Assembly: GCA_002429455.1 (NCBI GenBank) | Contig: DIZU01000004.1 | Coordinates: 1 to 18,765 of the forward strand | Direction of reading: 5' to 3' | Origin: Methylotenera sp. UBA6020 | GTDB lineage: Bacteria > Pseudomonadota > Gammaproteobacteria > Burkholderiales > Methylophilaceae | Length of the DNA stretch: 18,765 nucleotides | Part shown: positions 16,598 through 18,765 of the stretch, piece after piece | Layout of the letters: each line of letters begins with the position of its first letter | Position numbering within the stretch: position 1 is the first letter of the stretch | The notes under the pieces: generated by a model | What the model saw: only the letters and a program-made list of their open reading frames with translations | The model's database searches: none | Told to the model about the DNA's origin: nothing | Made by a program: the position numbers and the translations under genes

Positions 16598-17341
16598 GTG
16601 ACACCCACCGATAATTTTATTTCACACTTGATTGAGTTGCGCGATCGTTTGTTACGCATAGTCATTGGTTTTATTGTGGTTTTCATCGCATTTTTCCCAT
16701 TCGCAAATAAAATCTACTCACTACTAGCGGCGCCATTGTTAAGCAAATTGCCTGCTGGTGGACAAATGATTGCCACTGCTGTTACCACGCCATTTTTTGT
16801 GCCAATGAAAGTTGCCATGATGGCTGCATTTATCGTCTCCTTACCGCATACGTTGTATCAAGTATGGGCATTTGTGGCGCCAGGGCTTTACGCGCATGAA
16901 AAAAAATTCATGATTCCCATGATAATTGCCAGTAGCTTGCTGTTTCTATCCGGCATGGCGTTTGCCTATTTTCTAGTATTTCCAATCATATTCGGTTTTA
17001 TAGTAGGCACAGCACCGCAAGGGGTTGCGGTGATGACCGATATTGGCAACTATTTGGATTTTGTACTGACGCTGTTTTTTGCATTTGGTTTGGCATTTGA
17101 AGTGCCCATTGCAGTGGTCATGGCTGTGCGTTTTGGCTGGGTCACCACGCAAGCGTTACAAGAAGTCCGTGGTTATGTAATCGTGGGTGCATTTATCATC
17201 GGCGCAATCTTTACGCCACCCGATATTATTTCTCAGTTTATGCTGGCGGTGCCAATGTGGTTGTTATATGAGATCGGCATCCTTGTTGCAAAATTCACTA
17301 AGCAAACTCCAGAGTCAAAAATTTTGCCTCCTAGTCAGTAG
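16598..17341 (+). CDS. tatC: TatC, twin-arginine translocase core subunit
   Basis: Six-helix membrane protein that binds the twin-arginine signal peptide. The 247-residue protein has FISHLIELRDRLLR at 7-20, with E13 at the conserved signal-binding position, and VAPGLYAHEKKF with E101 at the second one. Six hydrophobic segments are visible, including VVFIAFFPFA, IIASSLLFLSGMAFAYFLVF and VIVGAFIIGAIFTPPD. The start is GTG three bases after the tatB stop. It converges with the protease gene across a shared hairpin. Confidence 0.96.
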   Translation: MTPTDNFISHLIELRDRLLRIVIGFIVVFIAFFPFANKIYSLLAAPLLSKLPAGGQMIATAVTTPFFVPMKVAMMAAFIVSLPHTLYQVWAFVAPGLYAHEKKFMIPMIIASSLLFLSGMAFAYFLVFPIIFGFIVGTAPQGVAVMTDIGNYLDFVLTLFFAFGLAFEVPIAVVMAVRFGWVTTQALQEVRGYVIVGAFIIGAIFTPPDIISQFMLAVPMWLLYEIGILVAKFTKQTPESKILPPSQ

Positions 17342-17373
17342 ATGCCGGCTTACGCTTTGTTTGCTTTGCTGCT

Positions 17374-17421
17374 AAAGACCTCTTCAAATCTGGCGAGCAC
17401 AGTAGTTAAATAGAGGTCTTT
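17374..17421. terminator. Bidirectional terminator between tatC and the protease gene
   Basis: AAAGACCTCT (17374-17383) and AGAGGTCTTT (17412-17421) form a 10-bp stem with a 28-base loop. The outer A-T pairs give a short T-run on each strand, so the element can end transcription from both sides. The loop is long, so efficiency may be moderate. Confidence 0.65.
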
Positions 17422-17429
17422 TCTAGATT

Positions 17430-18602
17430 TTACTCTTTTGGAATCGCAGGTTTTGGTCGTTTACCGATTAAGACAGAAACATTGATGGTTTTTTCAGCGC
17501 GCGCAATCTTAAGAGTCGCCTTTTGATCAGGTTTTAAAACTGCAATTAAATTCAGCATGCTACCGCTATCCGAAACAGGTTTTCCTTCAATTTCTAGTAA
17601 TATATCACCAGCACGTAACCCAGCTCTGTCTGCAGGGCCGTCTCGCAGTACGCCTGCAATCAATGCCCCTTGTGCAAGTTTGAGTTTGAATGATTCAGCA
17701 AGTTCAGGCGTGATATCTTGCGCTTCAATCCCAATCCAGCCGCGTGTCACGTTACCTTGAGTGATGATTTGCTCCATTACCTGGCGCGCCAATGTAGCCG
17801 GGATGGCGAAGCCTATGCCCATAGAGCCACCGCTACGCGAGTAAATCGCACTGTTTACGCCCACTAAATTACCGTCGGTATCAATGAGTGCACCACCTGA
17901 ATTGCCAGGGTTGATGGATGCATCTGTTTGAATGAAGTTTTCATATATATTAATTCCTAAATGATTGCGTCCAAGCGCGCTCACAATACCTTGTGTAACG
18001 GTTTGTCCAACACCAAATGGATTGCCAATAGCTAATACTACATCCCCAACATTGAGTTTGTCTGAACTGGCAAAAGTAATCGCAGGTAAGTGTTCGGCAT
18101 CAACTTTGATGAGCGCTAGATCGGTGTCTGGGTCTGTGCCTACTACTTTGGCCGACATTTTTCGACCATCAGATAGCGCAATTTCAATTTCATCTGCTGC
18201 AGCAACCACGTGATTATTGGTCAAAATTAAGCCTTGTTCACTGACAATGACACCAGATCCCAAGCTGTTCTCAGGTTGTGACTGACCGTCTAAGTCATCT
18301 AATTGATCCCCAAAAAATTGACGAAAGGTAGGATCATCTAAATATTTTTGATGTGGATTGGCTGGTGCTTTTTTACTGGTGAAAATGTTGACAACGGCAG
18401 GCATGGCTTTTTTTACCGCATGACTGTACGAACTCGCTAAATTGGAGTTTGCATTGGGCGCAACCTGTTTGACAACCACAGTCTGATCTTTATTGCTAAG
18501 CAAGTCTGGGGAAAAAATACGTAAAACGAAAAGTAATGCCATACATACCGTGGCGGCTTGTGCAAAAATAAGCCATAATTTTTTATGTAGCTGATTATTC
18601 AT
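17430..18602 (-). CDS. Membrane-anchored HtrA-type serine protease with one PDZ domain (DegS/AlgW-like)
   Basis: Periplasm-facing envelope quality-control protease of the HtrA family. The 390-residue protein has an N-terminal hydrophobic anchor (about 9-30) with no clear cleavage site, a trypsin-like domain with the triad H131 (TNNHVV), D161 (DTDLALIK) and S235 (PGNSGGAL), and a single PDZ domain (about 285-380) with GWIGIEAQDI and GPADRAGLRAGDILLEIEGKPV. One PDZ plus an anchor is the DegS/AlgW layout rather than the two-PDZ DegP layout. Residues 77-112 resemble an LA loop (QKYLDDPTFRQFFGD) more as in DegQ. Whether it acts in a sigmaE stress cascade cannot be told here. It is divergent from the Nif3-like gene and convergent with tatC. 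Confidence 0.93.
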   Translation of the reverse strand: MNNQLHKKLWLIFAQAATVCMALLFVLRIFSPDLLSNKDQTVVVKQVAPNANSNLASSYSHAVKKAMPAVVNIFTSKKAPANPHQKYLDDPTFRQFFGDQLDDLDGQSQPENSLGSGVIVSEQGLILTNNHVVAAADEIEIALSDGRKMSAKVVGTDPDTDLALIKVDAEHLPAITFASSDKLNVGDVVLAIGNPFGVGQTVTQGIVSALGRNHLGINIYENFIQTDASINPGNSGGALIDTDGNLVGVNSAIYSRSGGSMGIGFAIPATLARQVMEQIITQGNVTRGWIGIEAQDITPELAESFKLKLAQGALIAGVLRDGPADRAGLRAGDILLEIEGKPVSDSGSMLNLIAVLKPDQKATLKIARAEKTINVSVLIGKRPKPAIPKE

Positions 18603-18710
18603 AGTCTGGGATGCTTGCCTTAAATATCGGGGTCTGGGATTGATACATTTGATTGTGATATAGGGTTATATAGTTAAAAAATCAATAGGGCAACCTGCAA
18701 AAGGTAACAA

Positions 18711-18765
18711 ATGGTAAAAATCAACGAGTTAACACATTATACGCAACAACTGATGCAAGTTGAGC
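18711..18765 (+). CDS. Nif3-like dinuclear metal-centre protein, N-terminus (partial)
   Basis: An ATG preceded by AAAAGG at a proper distance opens a frame that runs off the window edge and reads MVKINELTHYTQQLMQVE. This resembles the N-terminal helix of Nif3/YbgI proteins, which precedes an SDYCPNGLQVEG-type motif that would lie just outside. The position next to an HtrA protease and tatABC agrees with a common betaproteobacterial gene order. Only 18 residues are visible, so this is a moderate call. The 108-base divergent gap (18603-18710) holds AT-rich stretches but no convincing promoter pair. Confidence 0.6.
   Translation, partial: MVKINELTHYTQQLMQVE

Overview
The window looks like chromosomal DNA from a betaproteobacterial methylotroph, most likely family Methylophilaceae (Methylotenera/Methylophilus type). 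Three things point there: a hexulose-6-phosphate synthase gene (formaldehyde fixation, ribulose monophosphate cycle); the gene order mlaFEDCB - ABC-2 exporter - bolA - grx4 - murA - hisGDC ... hisBHAFIE - HIT - tatABC - DegS/DegQ-type protease - Nif3-like, which is typical of Betaproteobacteria; and the moderately AT-rich codon use. The taxonomic call is inference from content; no rRNA or other marker is present.

Layout. 1-221: tail of an unidentified upstream gene, its terminator, and a leader with a possible promoter. 222-3533: mlaFEDCB, the inner-membrane and periplasmic part of the phospholipid transport system that keeps the outer membrane asymmetric; mlaA is absent. It ends at a strong terminator built on a perfect 24-bp palindrome (3605-3636). 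3683-5388: a two-gene ABC-2 exporter (YadG/YadH-like). 5439-6070: a BolA/IbaG protein and the monothiol glutaredoxin Grx4, likely partners in Fe-S handling. 6071-7348: murA, the first committed step of peptidoglycan synthesis. 7391-10454: hisG (short form), hisD, hisC. 10455-11872: an island holding one gene, hexulose-6-phosphate synthase (hps), with its own promoter-like elements and 3' hairpins. 11873-15475: hisB, hisH, hisA, hisF, hisI, hisE, increasingly tightly overlapped. 15472-15807: a HIT hydrolase coupled to hisE. 15862-17341: tatA, tatB, tatC. 17430-18602 (minus): a membrane-anchored HtrA protease with one PDZ domain, convergent with tatC across a bidirectional hairpin. 18711-end: start of a Nif3-like gene.

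All ten histidine genes visible here account for the pathway from ATP + PRPP to histidine except HisZ (needed by short HisG) and histidinol-phosphatase (HisB here is dehydratase only). HisI and HisE are separate proteins.

The most unusual object is hps. Its catalytic part (about 209 residues) is a full, normal-looking enzyme, but it is followed by a Ser/Gly linker, one hydrophobic membrane-spanning-like segment and a low-complexity Ala/Pro/Glu tail, 76 residues in all. This suggests a membrane-tethered formaldehyde-fixing enzyme. The gene sits inside the his cluster, is preceded by a good sigma70-like promoter with a palindrome between the -35 and -10 boxes and three tandem 9-bp repeats, and is followed by three successive RNA hairpins, the last a likely terminator.
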